Shown here one piece after another: positions 26,946 to 36,516 of a stretch of DNA of 45,389 bases. Position numbers and translations under genes: made by a program. The stretch covers positions 1 to 45,389 of the forward strand of contig SKIB01000068.1 of assembly GCA_007116635.1 (NCBI GenBank). The letters are read 5' to 3'. How positions within the stretch are numbered: the first letter of the stretch is position 1; each line of letters opens with the position of its first letter. The DNA is from Saccharospirillaceae bacterium. GTDB taxonomy: Bacteria; Pseudomonadota; Gammaproteobacteria; Pseudomonadales; Natronospirillaceae. Under the pieces are notes generated by a model. That model worked only from the letters and a program-made list of their open reading frames with translations, was not told the DNA's origin and did no database searches.

Positions 26946-27247
26946 GATACTTCCGCTGCTCCGTTCGTTGGTGGGGGTCAGTTTGATCTAAGGACGCCTA
27001 GCCTTATTGCCCCAGACTTAAAGTGGGCGATTATAACGCGATTCCCATGCCTAGTAAGAGTTTTGACAAAAAAAACTCAACGCAGTAGTAGATAACCATC
27101 CTGTTTTGCCTTGACCAGCCCCAGACAAAAGCAGGCCAGAATCAGCAGAATTGCAATTGCATTTGTCGAGGCAAAAAAGCATAATTAACGGTAATTTTTC
27201 ACCCAAAAAAATGTTTCTAACAACTCTAAATCCTTACGGGAATTACT
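26946..27247. other. Divergent intergenic region between aspS and ccoN
   Basis: 302 bases without a gene. The left part holds the aspS promoter-like elements. The right part, AT-rich, must carry the ccoN promoter. TTGACA occurs at 27063–27068, but no convincing −10 follows at standard spacing. I could not find a full TTGAT-N4-ATCAA Fnr/Anr box; TTGTCGAGGCAAAA at 27163–27176 is only a partial match. The ccoN ribosome site (ACGGGAATT) is weak. Confidence 0.6.
27030..27057 (-). promoter_or_regulatory. Probable aspS promoter
   Basis: On the minus strand a perfect −10 TATAAT (27035–27030) lies 16 bases after a weak −35 TTACTA (27057–27052). The aspS ATG is about 85 bases downstream. Confidence 0.5.
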
Positions 27248-28741
27248 ATGAGCACAAGCAATCCTGTCGGCGCTGAGCAGCCGACCTATAACTACGATGT
27301 GGTGCGTAAATTCGCCATCGCCACCATCGTTTGGGGCATAGTTGGCATGCTAGTTGGGGTGATCATTGCCGCGCAAATGGCATGGCCACAACTAAACATG
27401 ACACTAGGCAACCTGTTAAATGCCCTGCTAGGCGACCTCGTAGGGGTTGACTTTCGCCAGTATTTTCATTTTGGTCGACTACGCCCACTGCATACCAATG
27501 CTGTTATTTTTGCCTTTGGCGGTAGCGCCCTTATGGCCACATCTTTTTATGTAGTGCAGCGCACCAGTCAGGTACGACTGGCCTACACCGGCTTGGCAAA
27601 CTTTGTCTTCTGGGGCTGGCAAGCTGTTATCGTCTTGGCCGCCATCACCTTACCACTGGGTTTCACCACCGCTAAAGAGTATGCCGAACTGGAGTGGCCC
27701 ATTGGCATTTTGATCGCCATTGTCTGGGTTGCCTACCTGATTGTGTTTGTTGAGACCATACGCAGACGCAAAATGAAGCACATTTATGTTGGCAACTGGT
27801 TCTTCTTGGCTTTCATTATTGTGATCGCCCTGCTGCATGTGGTTAACAACCTAGCCATTCCGGTCAGCCTAACCAAGTCCTATTCCATCTATGCTGGCAC
27901 CATCGACGCCATGATTCAGTGGTGGTACGGCCACAACGCTGTGGGCTTCTTCTTAACCGCCGGCTTCCTGGGCATGATGTATTATTTTGTACCCAAGCAA
28001 GCCGAACGCCCTATTTATTCCTACCGCCTATCCATTGTTCACTTCTGGGCGCTGATTGGTATTTACATGTGGGCCGGCGGCCACCATTTGCACTACACCA
28101 CCCTGCCAGACTGGGCGCAAAACGCATCCATGGTAATGTCGGTTATTCTTCTGGTCCCCAGTTGGGGCGGCATGATTAATGGTATCATGACCCTAAAGGG
28201 CGCCTGGCACAAACTACGTACCGACCCAATTTTACGCTTCTTGATCGTTGCTCTTGCTTTCTACGGCATGTCCACCTTTGAAGGGCCAATGATGTCGATC
28301 AAAACCGTGAATGCTCTGTCACACAACACCGACTGGACGGTAGGCCATGTACACTCAGGTGCTCTGGGCTGGGTTGCCATGATCACCATTGGCTCTCTTT
28401 ACCATATGATGCCAAGACTATGGGGACAAACCCAGATGTACTCTACTGCTTGGATCTACCTCCATTTTTGGATGGCGACCATTGGCACCGTCCTTTACAT
28501 TGTTGCAATGTGGATTAACGGTATTATGCAAGGCTTAATGTGGCGTGCAAGCAACCCTACAGATGGCACACTGATGTATAGCTTTATCCAAAGCATTGAC
28601 AACAGTTATTTTGGTTACGTTCTGCGTGTAATTGGTGGCGGTATATTCTTCCTCGGCATGGTGTTAATGGCCGTAAACATGTGGATTACCGTTCGCCAAG
28701 CCAAAGCTCAGCAGCCAAACTTTGTTGCCGCCACAGCCTAA
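27248..28741 (+). CDS. ccoN: cbb3-type cytochrome c oxidase subunit I CcoN
   Basis: Catalytic subunit of the high-affinity, proton-pumping cbb3 oxidase, holding haem b, haem b3 and CuB. The 497 residues have about twelve membrane helices. Landmarks are [20 protein letters not shown] near 75–93 (haem ligand His), [17 protein letters not shown] near 227–243 (CuB/His region), [15 protein letters not shown] near 277–291, and [14 protein letters not shown] near 368–381. First gene of ccoNOQP. Confidence 0.97.
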   Translation: MSTSNPVGAEQPTYNYDVVRKFAIATIVWGIVGMLVGVIIAAQMAWPQLNMTLGNLLNALLGDLVGVDFRQYFHFGRLRPLHTNAVIFAFGGSALMATSFYVVQRTSQVRLAYTGLANFVFWGWQAVIVLAAITLPLGFTTAKEYAELEWPIGILIAIVWVAYLIVFVETIRRRKMKHIYVGNWFFLAFIIVIALLHVVNNLAIPVSLTKSYSIYAGTIDAMIQWWYGHNAVGFFLTAGFLGMMYYFVPKQAERPIYSYRLSIVHFWALIGIYMWAGGHHLHYTTLPDWAQNASMVMSVILLVPSWGGMINGIMTLKGAWHKLRTDPILRFLIVALAFYGMSTFEGPMMSIKTVNALSHNTDWTVGHVHSGALGWVAMITIGSLYHMMPRLWGQTQMYSTAWIYLHFWMATIGTVLYIVAMWINGIMQGLMWRASNPTDGTLMYSFIQSIDNSYFGYVLRVIGGGIFFLGMVLMAVNMWITVRQAKAQQPNFVAATA

Positions 28742-28752
28742 GGATTAATAAC

Positions 28753-29361
28753 ATGAGACACGATAAAGTAGAAAAAAACCTTGGTTTAATGGTTGCACTA
28801 ATCTTGCTTGTGGTCAGTTTCGGCGGCATCACAGAGATTGTGCCATTGTTTTTCGAGGAAGATAACACCGTACCCACCCAGGGTGTTCGCCCACTGACCG
28901 CTCTTGAGCTTGAGGGTCGTGATATTTACATCCGTGAAGGCTGCCACGTTTGCCACACTCAGATGATCCGTCCTCTGCGTGCAGAGGTTGAACGCTATGG
29001 TCATTATTCGGTAGCTGGTGAATATGTCTATGAACATCCCTTCTTATGGGGTTCTAAGCGTACCGGCCCAGACCTGCATCGTGTAGGTGGCCGTTACAGT
29101 GATGATTGGCATCGCGCCCACCTGTGGGAACCAAGAGACTTGGTGCCTGAGTCCAATATGCCAGCCTTCCCTTGGTTATTCACCCAGCATTTAGATGGCA
29201 AGCATACAGCACGCAAGATGACCATTTTCCGTGACCGTTTTGGTGTACCTTATACTGATGAACAGATTGCTAATGCTGCTGACGAAGTTCGAGGCGTTCG
29301 AGAAGTAGATGCCCTGGTTGCCTACCTACAAAACCTTGGCTTTGGCTTGGAGAGAAACTAA
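28753..29361 (+). CDS. ccoO: cbb3-type oxidase monohaem cytochrome c subunit CcoO
   Basis: Membrane-anchored cytochrome c that passes electrons to CcoN. The 202 residues have one N-terminal helix ([25 protein letters not shown]), then the haem site [16 protein letters not shown] (Cys-x2-Cys-His) and the distal Met region [11 protein letters not shown]. The ATG at 28753, 11 bases after the ccoN stop, is chosen because it gives the normal N-terminus; the longer in-frame ORF overlaps ccoN. Confidence 0.97.
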   Translation: MRHDKVEKNLGLMVALILLVVSFGGITEIVPLFFEEDNTVPTQGVRPLTALELEGRDIYIREGCHVCHTQMIRPLRAEVERYGHYSVAGEYVYEHPFLWGSKRTGPDLHRVGGRYSDDWHRAHLWEPRDLVPESNMPAFPWLFTQHLDGKHTARKMTIFRDRFGVPYTDEQIANAADEVRGVREVDALVAYLQNLGFGLERN

Positions 29362-29558
29362 TGGGCTTACCCGAATTCCGTGGCATCGCCATCCTCCTAT
29401 CCCTACTTGGTTTTGCAGGTATTTTCTGGTGGGCCTTTACCAAACGTAATACCAAGCGTTTTGACGAAGCCAGCAAGCTACCCTTCACGGAAGACGAAAG
29501 CTTGGAGCCTAATGCAACAGACCTTAACAGCACAGCAGACAAAGATGCGGAGAAATAA
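29361..29558 (+). CDS. ccoQ: cbb3-type oxidase small subunit CcoQ
   Basis: A 65-residue single-helix protein (FRGIAILLSLLGFAGIFWWAFTKRNTKRFDEASKLPF), the standard CcoQ/FixQ form with a charged tail. It stabilises the oxidase complex. Its ATG overlaps the ccoO TAA by one base (TAATG). Confidence 0.93.
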   Translation: MGLPEFRGIAILLSLLGFAGIFWWAFTKRNTKRFDEASKLPFTEDESLEPNATDLNSTADKDAEK

Positions 29559-29560
29559 TA

Positions 29561-30475
29561 ATGGATAATCTTTGGAGTTTTTGGAGCCTGTTCGTCATCA
29601 TTATGACCCTAGGCTTCATGGTTGCCGTTTGGTGGCTAATCGAGGCGGCAAAAAAAGTGAACGCCCAGCAGCCTGCCAATGAATTGTTAGACCATGAGTT
29701 TGATGGCATCCGCGAGTATAACAATCCACTTCCAAAGTGGTGGCTTTGGATGTTTTACGGCACCCTAGTGTTTGGCTTTGGCTACTTTATCTTTTTCCCA
29801 TTGGGTGGCTGGCAAGGGGTGCTTAATTGGACCAGTGTTGGCCAACTTGAAAAAGAACAACAAGCTCATGAGCAACGCTTCATGGACACCTTTGACACCT
29901 ATGCCCGCTTAAGCGTAGAAGAATTGCTAAACGACAGCACGGCCCTAGCCATTGGTCAGCGAATCTATGCACAAAACTGTGCTCTTTGTCATAACAATGC
30001 CGGCACAGGAGGATATGGCTTCCCCAACCTCACCAATAACGACTGGCTATACGGTGGCAGCCCAGAGCAAATCGTGCAAACCCTGACCCATGGCCGCCAA
30101 GGGGTGATGCCAGGTTTTAGCAGCCAGTTAGGGGAAATCGGCATTGCTCAGGTTTCCAACTATGTTCTTACACTTTCCGGACATGAAGCACGCAACCCGG
30201 ATCAGGTCGCAGAGGGACAGGTTCTGTATCAAGCTGTTTGTGCTGCCTGCCATGGTGATGAAGGCAAGGGCAACCAAGCCCTGGGGGCACCAAATCTAAC
30301 CAATGACATTTGGTTATACGCCAATCCTGAAGTCAGCCTTTATGACAACATTCGTGTGACCTTACGACATGGCCGCATGGGCGTAATGCCAGCCTTTGAT
30401 GAACTATTAGGAGCCGGTCGTATCAATCTAGTTGCGGCCTACGTTTATAATTTACGACAAGAAGACCCTCAGTAA
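29561..30475 (+). CDS. ccoP: cbb3-type oxidase dihaem cytochrome c subunit CcoP
   Basis: A dihaem cytochrome that receives electrons from soluble cytochrome c. The 304 residues have two N-terminal membrane helices (WSFWSLFVIIMTLGFMVAVWWLI; WWLWMFYGTLVFGFGYFIFF), the usual FDGIREYNNPLPKWW between them, and two haem sites, CALCHNN (near 144) and CAACHGD (near 227). Each is followed by a HGRxGVMP Met-ligand motif. A terminator hairpin follows at 30504–30529. Confidence 0.97.
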   Translation: MDNLWSFWSLFVIIMTLGFMVAVWWLIEAAKKVNAQQPANELLDHEFDGIREYNNPLPKWWLWMFYGTLVFGFGYFIFFPLGGWQGVLNWTSVGQLEKEQQAHEQRFMDTFDTYARLSVEELLNDSTALAIGQRIYAQNCALCHNNAGTGGYGFPNLTNNDWLYGGSPEQIVQTLTHGRQGVMPGFSSQLGEIGIAQVSNYVLTLSGHEARNPDQVAEGQVLYQAVCAACHGDEGKGNQALGAPNLTNDIWLYANPEVSLYDNIRVTLRHGRMGVMPAFDELLGAGRINLVAAYVYNLRQEDPQ

Positions 30476-30503
30476 ATCGATTTTGCTGCACTGATAGTCT
30501 TCT

Positions 30504-30529
30504 AAAGGACAGTACTGCTGTCCTTTTTT
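30504..30529 (+). terminator. Terminator between ccoP and ccoG
   Basis: A 9-bp perfect stem AAAGGACAG/CTGTCCTTT with a 5-base loop and a T-run. It separates the structural ccoNOQP genes from the ccoG–fixH–ccoI–ccoS assembly genes, which start 16 bases later. Partial read-through would give less assembly than structural mRNA. Confidence 0.85.
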
Positions 30530-30544
30530 ATTGGAGGTCGAGGC

Positions 30545-31915
30545 ATGAGTAATAAAATACCTGTTCAACAGATAGATCCAACCGATACTAGTATCTATGT
30601 TAGGCGCACCAAGGGGATCTTTCAGCGATTACGTTTCTATGGTGGACTGCTGCTGTTCAGTCTCTTTTTTGGTAGCTCATGGCTTTCTTGGCAGGGCAGG
30701 CAAGCTATTTTATTCGATATCCCAAATCGTCAATTTCACTTTTGGAGTATGACCTTTTGGCCTCAAGACTTCATTCTACTAACCCTGCTGTTGATCATTC
30801 TGGCTTTCACACTGTTTTTAGTAACAGTATTCGCTGGTCGAATTTGGTGTGGCTATACCTGTCCACAGAGTGTTTGGACCTGGATTTTTATTTTCATCGA
30901 GGAAAAGTTGGAGGGTGGACGCAATAAACGCATTCGCCAAGACCAGCACCAATTTTCATTTGCTCTGTTTATACGAAAACTAAGCAAACACTTACTTTGG
31001 CTGCTGGTTGGCTTGGCAACTGGCTTGGCCTTTGTTGGTTATTTTGTACCTATACGCGAACTAAGCACTGATCTCGCTAGCTTTAACTTGAATGGTTGGT
31101 CTGCTTTTTGGCTTGGTTTATTTACCATTGCCACTTACTTAAACGCCGGATGGATGAGAGAAAAGGTCTGTATCTACATCTGTCCTTATGCCCGATTCCA
31201 GTCAGTGATGTTTGACTCAGACACATTAATCGTCAGCTATGATCAGGCAAGAGGAGAGCCTCGAGGTGCACGCAAGAAAGAGGCCGAGCACCAGCTTGGC
31301 AGCTGCATTGACTGTGAACTCTGTGTCCAGGTCTGCCCTGTTGGAATCGACATTCGTGATGGCTTGCAGTATGAGTGCATCAGTTGTGCGGCCTGCGTTG
31401 ATGCCTGTGATTCAATCATGGATAAGATGAACTACCCTCGCGGCCTGATACGTTACAGCACTGAGAACGAACTCAATGGCCAGCAAACTCACTGGTTACG
31501 GCCGAGGCTGTTCGGTTATGGCTTTGCTCTGCTAAGCATGCTATTGATCTTTGGCTTGTTTCTAAATGCTCGAGTTGCGGTTGACCTAAGCGTTAGCAGG
31601 GATAGGCAGCAAATTAACCGTCTGTTAACAGATGGCCAGATTGAAAACACTTACAATCTTATGGTGATGAATCTGGATACCCATGAACGATTATTCGATT
31701 TATCCATTGCATCCGAACACGAGTTTAACTGGCAGGGTCCGCGTCAAATATTGGTACCGGGCGCCAGCAATCAATCGGTTGCCGTTAGTCTGCAAGCACC
31801 TGCCGAAAAGTTTACCACCCCTAGCTCAAGTTTTAATTTTGTTGTGCAAGCTGTAGACGACCCCAAAGTCCGCAAAGAACAATCCAGCAGTTTCATCAGC
31901 AGTGGAGTACGCTAA
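30545..31915 (+). CDS. ccoG: Cytochrome c oxidase accessory protein CcoG (FixG/RdxA)
   Basis: A membrane iron–sulfur protein involved in delivering copper (as Cu(I)) to cbb3 oxidase. The 456 residues have about five membrane helices. Conserved CGYTCPQSVWTW and CIYICPYARFQSVMF cysteine pairs flank the third helix. Two ferredoxin-like 4Fe-4S motifs follow: CIDCELCVQVCPVGIDIRDGLQYECISCAACVDACD (near 258–291). A periplasmic C-terminal Ig-like domain follows. Its last base overlaps the fixH ATG. Confidence 0.96.
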   Translation: MSNKIPVQQIDPTDTSIYVRRTKGIFQRLRFYGGLLLFSLFFGSSWLSWQGRQAILFDIPNRQFHFWSMTFWPQDFILLTLLLIILAFTLFLVTVFAGRIWCGYTCPQSVWTWIFIFIEEKLEGGRNKRIRQDQHQFSFALFIRKLSKHLLWLLVGLATGLAFVGYFVPIRELSTDLASFNLNGWSAFWLGLFTIATYLNAGWMREKVCIYICPYARFQSVMFDSDTLIVSYDQARGEPRGARKKEAEHQLGSCIDCELCVQVCPVGIDIRDGLQYECISCAACVDACDSIMDKMNYPRGLIRYSTENELNGQQTHWLRPRLFGYGFALLSMLLIFGLFLNARVAVDLSVSRDRQQINRLLTDGQIENTYNLMVMNLDTHERLFDLSIASEHEFNWQGPRQILVPGASNQSVAVSLQAPAEKFTTPSSSFNFVVQAVDDPKVRKEQSSSFISSGVR

Positions 31916-32448
31916 TGACCCAAAACACAAACCCAGAGCGCATTACCCGTTTTTACCAAGAACCCATAGTTCTGATGATGTTAGCCATTCTTGGTGCCAG
32001 CTTTATCATGGGTATAGTCATTTTAACATCTGCCATTCGTACCGCTGATGGAGTAGTGGTGGACAACTTTTATAAAGATGGCCGCAGCCACTATATGCGC
32101 TTAGAGGAGGACATCCGAGCCAATGAATTAAATTTGAATGCCCTTGCTCGCTCGCAAGATCAACAAATATTATTACAACTTACTGGTGATCTTGAGGAAC
32201 TGCCAGATCAGTTATGGCTTAAATTCATTTCGCGCACCAACCAACGCTTTGATTATTTTGTCACACTTGACCGCCAAGAAGGCAACCTGTACCAGGGCCA
32301 ACTCACACAAGAGCTAACGCACCCTCAGTGGCTGGTGCAATTACAACCAAAAGATGAAGATAATGAAGGCTTTTTATGGCGCTTACATGCGGAAATATTT
32401 TGGCCACTTGTTAGCCCAATGGTATTGAGGCCAGCGATTTGGAACTAG
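31915..32448 (+). CDS. fixH: FixH family protein (cbb3 oxidase assembly)
   Basis: A 177-residue membrane-anchored protein. It has a short cytosolic start, one helix (IVLMMLAILGASFIMGIVILTSAI), the conserved DNFYKDGRS motif after the helix and a periplasmic β-rich domain. FixH/CcoH is needed for stable cbb3 assembly. It starts on the last base of ccoG (TAATG) and overlaps the start of the copper ATPase. Confidence 0.9.
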   Translation: MTQNTNPERITRFYQEPIVLMMLAILGASFIMGIVILTSAIRTADGVVVDNFYKDGRSHYMRLEEDIRANELNLNALARSQDQQILLQLTGDLEELPDQLWLKFISRTNQRFDYFVTLDRQEGNLYQGQLTQELTHPQWLVQLQPKDEDNEGFLWRLHAEIFWPLVSPMVLRPAIWN

Positions 32449-34826
32449 TGGCAACTCAAGAATTGATCAATTGCTATCACTGTGGTGAGCAGGTTGATGG
32501 TAAGGGCTTTGCAGTGGAAACCAGCCAAGGGCAAGAGCTGTGCTGTTGCCCTGGCTGCCAAGCTGCTGCTCGTATGATTCAAGACTCTGGTCTTGAAGGC
32601 TACTATCAATTCCGTGATCAATATGCTCCCAAACCGCTGGAGCTGGATGACGAGCAAAAAGAGCAACTCAGGCTGTATGACCTTGAAGAAGTCCAGGACC
32701 GTTTTCGCCATGCTACCAAAGATGGCTATGAGGCCAGTTGGATTATTGAAGGCCTGAGTTGTGCAGCCTGTGTTTGGTTAATTGAAAAGCAGCTTCAAGA
32801 TTTACCCAAGATTCAAGATGCTCGGGTCAACCTAACCACCGGGCGGATGCAATTAAAATGGCACCCCCAAGCCAAGCTCAGCCAAGTGATTGCTCAGGTA
32901 AAAGCATTGGGTTATGGCATCAAGCCCTACTCTCAAAGCAATGCCGAAAAACAGGCAGCTAAAGAAAATCGTCAGTTTATTTTACGCCTAGCGGTGGCAA
33001 ACCTGGCCTCCATGCAAGTGATGATGAATACCTTTTTTCTCACTGGCCATGAACTAGGTATTGCTGATATTGCGCTGATCAACTGGATGAGCCTGATTCT
33101 TACCCTACCTGTGATACTGTACAGCTGCCAGCCTTTTTTCATCAACGCCTGGCGTGGCTTAAAGCATCGCCAACCCGGCATGGATGTGCCTGTTTCCCTA
33201 GGTCTGGGCCTGGCCTTCATTGCCAGTCTGTGGTCAACCTTCACCGGCACTGGTGAAACCCATTATGAATCCGTGACCATGTTTGCTGGCTTTTTGTTGA
33301 TTGGTCGCTACATAGAGTTTCGCGCCCGTCGTGCCTTTGGTGACAGTGGCAATGAACTGGAAGATGTCCTTCCCCTTACCTGCCACCGGGTGGTCAATGG
33401 CCGCAGTGAAGAGATCACGGTCAATAAGCTGACCCCCAATGATCTGGTTCAGGTATCGCCCGGCATGCGCTTCCCCTGCGACGGCATCATTGTCAGCGGC
33501 CAAACCGAGGTCGATTGCTCCTATTTCAGCGGCGAATCTCTACCTGTGGCTCGAGGCCCCAAAGACAGTGTTCAGGCTGGCACGCTCAACCTCAGTCAGG
33601 TGGTGCAGATTCAAGCGCTAAATACAGGCAGCAACACTCAGATTTCCGCTCTCAGGCAACTCATGGACCGCGCCAGCGAAAGCAAACCGCGCATTGCCGA
33701 ACTGGCCGACATTGTCAGTCGCTACTTTGTCGTCGCCGTACTGATCATTTGCTCCTTTACCTTTGCTCTCTGGTGGTTTTGGCTGGATCAAGAGCGCGCC
33801 TTCTGGGTGGCGCTGTCGGTGTTGGTAGTTACCTGCCCTTGCGCCCTTGGACTGGCCACGCCCATGTCGCTCTCAGTGGCCACCACCACTCTAAGACGAA
33901 ATGGATTTTTGATTACGCGCAGCCATGTATTGGAGCGCCTGACGCAGGTGCAGAATCTGTTATTTGATAAGACTGGTACCCTGACCAAGGGCCAATTAAA
34001 ACTTCAGCAAGTGATTCCTATTGCCCAGCTGGATGAAACTCAGATCCTAGCCCTGGTCGCCGCTATGGAACAAGGCCAGAACCACCCAATCGCTCAAGCC
34101 TTGGTTCAGGCCGGGCCTGAGCAACTGCCGCAGCTGGACGACAAAATTAACCATGGCCAGGGCATCTCTGCTCGCTGGCAAGGACAACAATACCGCCTTG
34201 GTAAACCGCAGTGGGTGGCCAACAGTATGCCACCGGATGATCAGTTTGCTTGGTTATTACTGGCTAATGAACAAGGGCTGGTGGCCTGGTTAGCCCTAAG
34301 TGACGAGCTACGAGAAGATGCCCATCAGGCCATTAGCCAGCTTACCAACAGGGGCTACCAGTTACAGGTACTCAGTGGCGACCAGCACAACAGGGTTCAG
34401 GCCTTGACTAAAACGCTTGGCATCCCCTCCTTTGCTGCCGACCTAAGGCCAGAGCAAAAGCTTGATCGCCTTAAGGGCCTCACCGAGCCGAGCTTAATGG
34501 TTGGCGACGGTCTCAACGATGCGCCCATTCTGGCGGCTGCTGATGTGTCTGTCGCCATGGCCAATGCCAGCGAACTGACGCGCCACAACAGCGATGTGTT
34601 ACTGCTTAATAATCAGTTGACTCTACTACCAAGAGCCCTAACCATGGCACAACTGACGCAAGCCAATATTAAGCAGAACCTCAGCATTGCCCTGATTTAC
34701 AACCTCTTAGCCCTACCAGCAGCCATGGCGGGCTTGATCGCGCCCTGGTTGGGTGCCATTGGTATGACCCTAAGCTCCGTGGTGGTAGTAGTTAATGCCC
34801 TGCGCTTACACAGGATGCCCAAATGA
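32439..34826 (+). CDS. ccoI: Copper-translocating P1B-type ATPase CcoI/FixI
   Basis: Exports Cu(I) to the periplasm for the CuB centre of cbb3 oxidase. About 795 residues. A cysteine-rich N-terminus (CYHCGE; CCCPGC near 36–40) precedes a HMA metal site GLSCAAC (Cys108/111). The transmembrane CPC motif is at about 466–468, DKTGT phosphorylation Asp at 510, and the hinge GDGLNDAP at about 689. No ATG fits the start. A TTG at 32439, eight bases after GAGG, is chosen; a GTG at 32448 overlapping the fixH stop is the alternative. Either way it overlaps fixH. Confidence 0.95.
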   Translation: MELVATQELINCYHCGEQVDGKGFAVETSQGQELCCCPGCQAAARMIQDSGLEGYYQFRDQYAPKPLELDDEQKEQLRLYDLEEVQDRFRHATKDGYEASWIIEGLSCAACVWLIEKQLQDLPKIQDARVNLTTGRMQLKWHPQAKLSQVIAQVKALGYGIKPYSQSNAEKQAAKENRQFILRLAVANLASMQVMMNTFFLTGHELGIADIALINWMSLILTLPVILYSCQPFFINAWRGLKHRQPGMDVPVSLGLGLAFIASLWSTFTGTGETHYESVTMFAGFLLIGRYIEFRARRAFGDSGNELEDVLPLTCHRVVNGRSEEITVNKLTPNDLVQVSPGMRFPCDGIIVSGQTEVDCSYFSGESLPVARGPKDSVQAGTLNLSQVVQIQALNTGSNTQISALRQLMDRASESKPRIAELADIVSRYFVVAVLIICSFTFALWWFWLDQERAFWVALSVLVVTCPCALGLATPMSLSVATTTLRRNGFLITRSHVLERLTQVQNLLFDKTGTLTKGQLKLQQVIPIAQLDETQILALVAAMEQGQNHPIAQALVQAGPEQLPQLDDKINHGQGISARWQGQQYRLGKPQWVANSMPPDDQFAWLLLANEQGLVAWLALSDELREDAHQAISQLTNRGYQLQVLSGDQHNRVQALTKTLGIPSFAADLRPEQKLDRLKGLTEPSLMVGDGLNDAPILAAADVSVAMANASELTRHNSDVLLLNNQLTLLPRALTMAQLTQANIKQNLSIALIYNLLALPAAMAGLIAPWLGAIGMTLSSVVVVVNALRLHRMPK

Positions 34827-35059
34827 ACATGTCGATCTTGTTACTGCTGATTCCCGTTAGCCTAGGGCTGTTGGCACTATTTCTTTGGGTGATGACCTGG
34901 GCCATTCGCTCAGGCCAGTACGATGATCTGGATTCCCCAGCCAGCCGCATCCTCTATGATGAGGACGCTGACCTAATCCCTAAGGACGCTCGCACCCCGA
35001 ATCAGGAGCGCCTAGCGCAGCAACTGCAGAAAAAGAACAGCCGCAAGGAAGAGCAATGA
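34823..35059 (+). CDS. ccoS: cbb3-type oxidase assembly protein CcoS
   Basis: A 78-residue protein with one membrane helix (ILLLLIPVSLGLLALFLWVMTWAI) followed by RSGQYDDLDSPASRILYDED, the CcoS signature. It is required for insertion of cofactors into CcoN in relatives. It overlaps both neighbours by four bases (ATGA). Confidence 0.95.
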   Translation: MNMSILLLLIPVSLGLLALFLWVMTWAIRSGQYDDLDSPASRILYDEDADLIPKDARTPNQERLAQQLQKKNSRKEEQ

Positions 35060-35703
35060 TGCTTGGCCACTGGCTGCTTAGCGCATGGCTGGCTGGCATA
35101 CTGGGTGGTGGGCATTGTTTGGTGATGTGCGGCGGCATCGCCAGCTTTTTAGGCATTAATAACAGGCCCAAGCAATTACTGCTGTACCACCTCGGGCGCC
35201 TTTGCAGCTATGGGTTTCTGGGCTTTGTTTTGGCCAGTGGTAGCAGCTGGTTGCCGGCTCAGGCCCTGCTGCCACTGCGTTGGTTTGCCGCCCTATTGCT
35301 GTTACTGATGGGCCTGTATCTCTTGGGTAAAAAACGCGCCCTACTCTGGCTAGAGCGTTTGGGTCAGGGTTTATTTAAGCAACTCAAACCCCTTACCCAA
35401 CGCTACATTGTGCCTCGCAGCCTAGGGCAAAGCCTGATGGCTGGCGTGCTCTGGGGCTTTCTGCCTTGCGGACTGGTATATGCCAGTCTGGGCTTGGCTC
35501 TAGCCACGGCAGTGCCCTGGCAGGGCGCACTGGTGATGCTGGCCTTTGGTTTGGGAACCCTGCCCCTAATGCTTCTACTGGGTTTGAGCCAATCCGGGCT
35601 GCAACAATGGCTTGCCAAGGAAAAGATTGCCCTGGTTTCTGGCTGGCTGATGATTGCCTTTGCACTCTGGACGCTGCTGGCCAGCATCCGCCACCTGCCT
35701 TAG
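35056..35703 (+). CDS. SafE/TauE- or DsbD_2-like membrane protein of the cbb3 cluster
   Basis: A 215-residue protein with six predicted membrane helices. The start LSAWLAGILGGGHCLVMCGGIASFLG holds the conserved GxxHCxxMCGG motif of the DsbD-transmembrane-like family, and the second half repeats it as LMAGVLWGFLPCGLVYASLGLALA with the CGLVY cysteine. These proteins regularly follow ccoS and are thought to take part in copper or redox handling during oxidase maturation. The sulfite-exporter name in databases is probably misleading here. It starts within the ccoS stop. Confidence 0.85.
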   Translation: MMLGHWLLSAWLAGILGGGHCLVMCGGIASFLGINNRPKQLLLYHLGRLCSYGFLGFVLASGSSWLPAQALLPLRWFAALLLLLMGLYLLGKKRALLWLERLGQGLFKQLKPLTQRYIVPRSLGQSLMAGVLWGFLPCGLVYASLGLALATAVPWQGALVMLAFGLGTLPLMLLLGLSQSGLQQWLAKEKIALVSGWLMIAFALWTLLASIRHLP

Positions 35704-35938
35704 CAGCACGGCAGAGGCTTAATGCTGGGTTAACCATTTGCCAGCCCAAGACGCACTCTTCAAGCCAGTGCGCTAAACTCTTGAAGCTGCCAGCCGACAC
35801 AGCAGTAATCGAGACAGCAGAAAACGAACAGCTGCCCATCGACCTATTAGTCAAGAACAGAGTGAAGCTGGCATAACCCTTGCTTTGTCTCTGCAAGCAG
35901 CCTTATCGTCAATAATTGGTATTCCACAGGGGGCCAAG

Positions 35939-36451
35939 ATGCAGCAAGCACAACATTTTCTGCAGCAGATCCTGCAGCCTTGCCTACAGCAGATTGGTGT
36001 ACAGGACAAACAGATATGCTGGCTGCTGCTGGCCACAGCCATCATCGAAAGTGAATTCGGCCAGCAGATGGACGCACAGCGCCATGGGCTGTATCAGATC
36101 CATGGCAATAGCCATCGCCATTTATGGGATCATTTTTTAATTTTACACCCTCAACTGGCGAGCGATGTACGCGGCCTAGCTAGCCAACATGCCTTCCTTA
36201 AACACCCTCATCTAGAGCTCGACAGCAATCTGGCCTACAGCAGTGCCATCTGCTATTGCCTCTATTTGGAAAAGGGGCTGGTGGCAGGACAGTTGTCACA
36301 ACAAGGCCTGCTTTGGCACTGGGCGAAATATTTTCGCCATAGCCAAAGCCCTTCACTGAGTCTGGCCGAACAGCGATTAACCAGACTTTGGCCAGAATCT
36401 TTCGCCCCTGCTTGGTCTTTACCCTCAAACTGTGCACAAATTAGCGCCTAG
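35939..36451 (+). CDS. Uncharacterised protein with lysozyme/transglycosylase-like motifs
   Basis: 170 residues with no certain family. [38 protein letters not shown] resembles the 'ESxF…xGLxQI' core of goose-type/SLT lysozyme folds, with a Glu in the catalytic position. A later [17 protein letters not shown] resembles the 'N…A..YL' helix of SLT domains. No signal peptide is visible. The ATG at 35939 follows AGGGGG and is preferred to a TTG at 35885. It could be a small peptidoglycan-related or structural protein; the motif reading is weak. Confidence 0.55.
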   Translation: MQQAQHFLQQILQPCLQQIGVQDKQICWLLLATAIIESEFGQQMDAQRHGLYQIHGNSHRHLWDHFLILHPQLASDVRGLASQHAFLKHPHLELDSNLAYSSAICYCLYLEKGLVAGQLSQQGLLWHWAKYFRHSQSPSLSLAEQRLTRLWPESFAPAWSLPSNCAQISA

Positions 36452-36516
36452 ACTTTACATCTTCAAGTAAGCTTGCTAAAAGACAGTCGCAATCAGCCTT
36501 TGGGGTAATAGGGTCC

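Noticed and set aside
27163-27176. Possible Fnr/Anr box upstream of ccoN (TTGTCGAGGCAAAA)
   Set aside because: Only five of the ten fixed positions of TTGAT-N4-ATCAA match, so it is not reported as a site.
35704-35938. Possible small gene between the SafE-like gene and the lysozyme-like ORF
   Set aside because: A plus-strand frame ends in a protein-like stretch (ETAENEQLPIDLLVKN) but has no start with a ribosome site and runs out of the upstream gene in another frame. The minus frame also only extends into the SafE-like gene. No family resemblance was seen.
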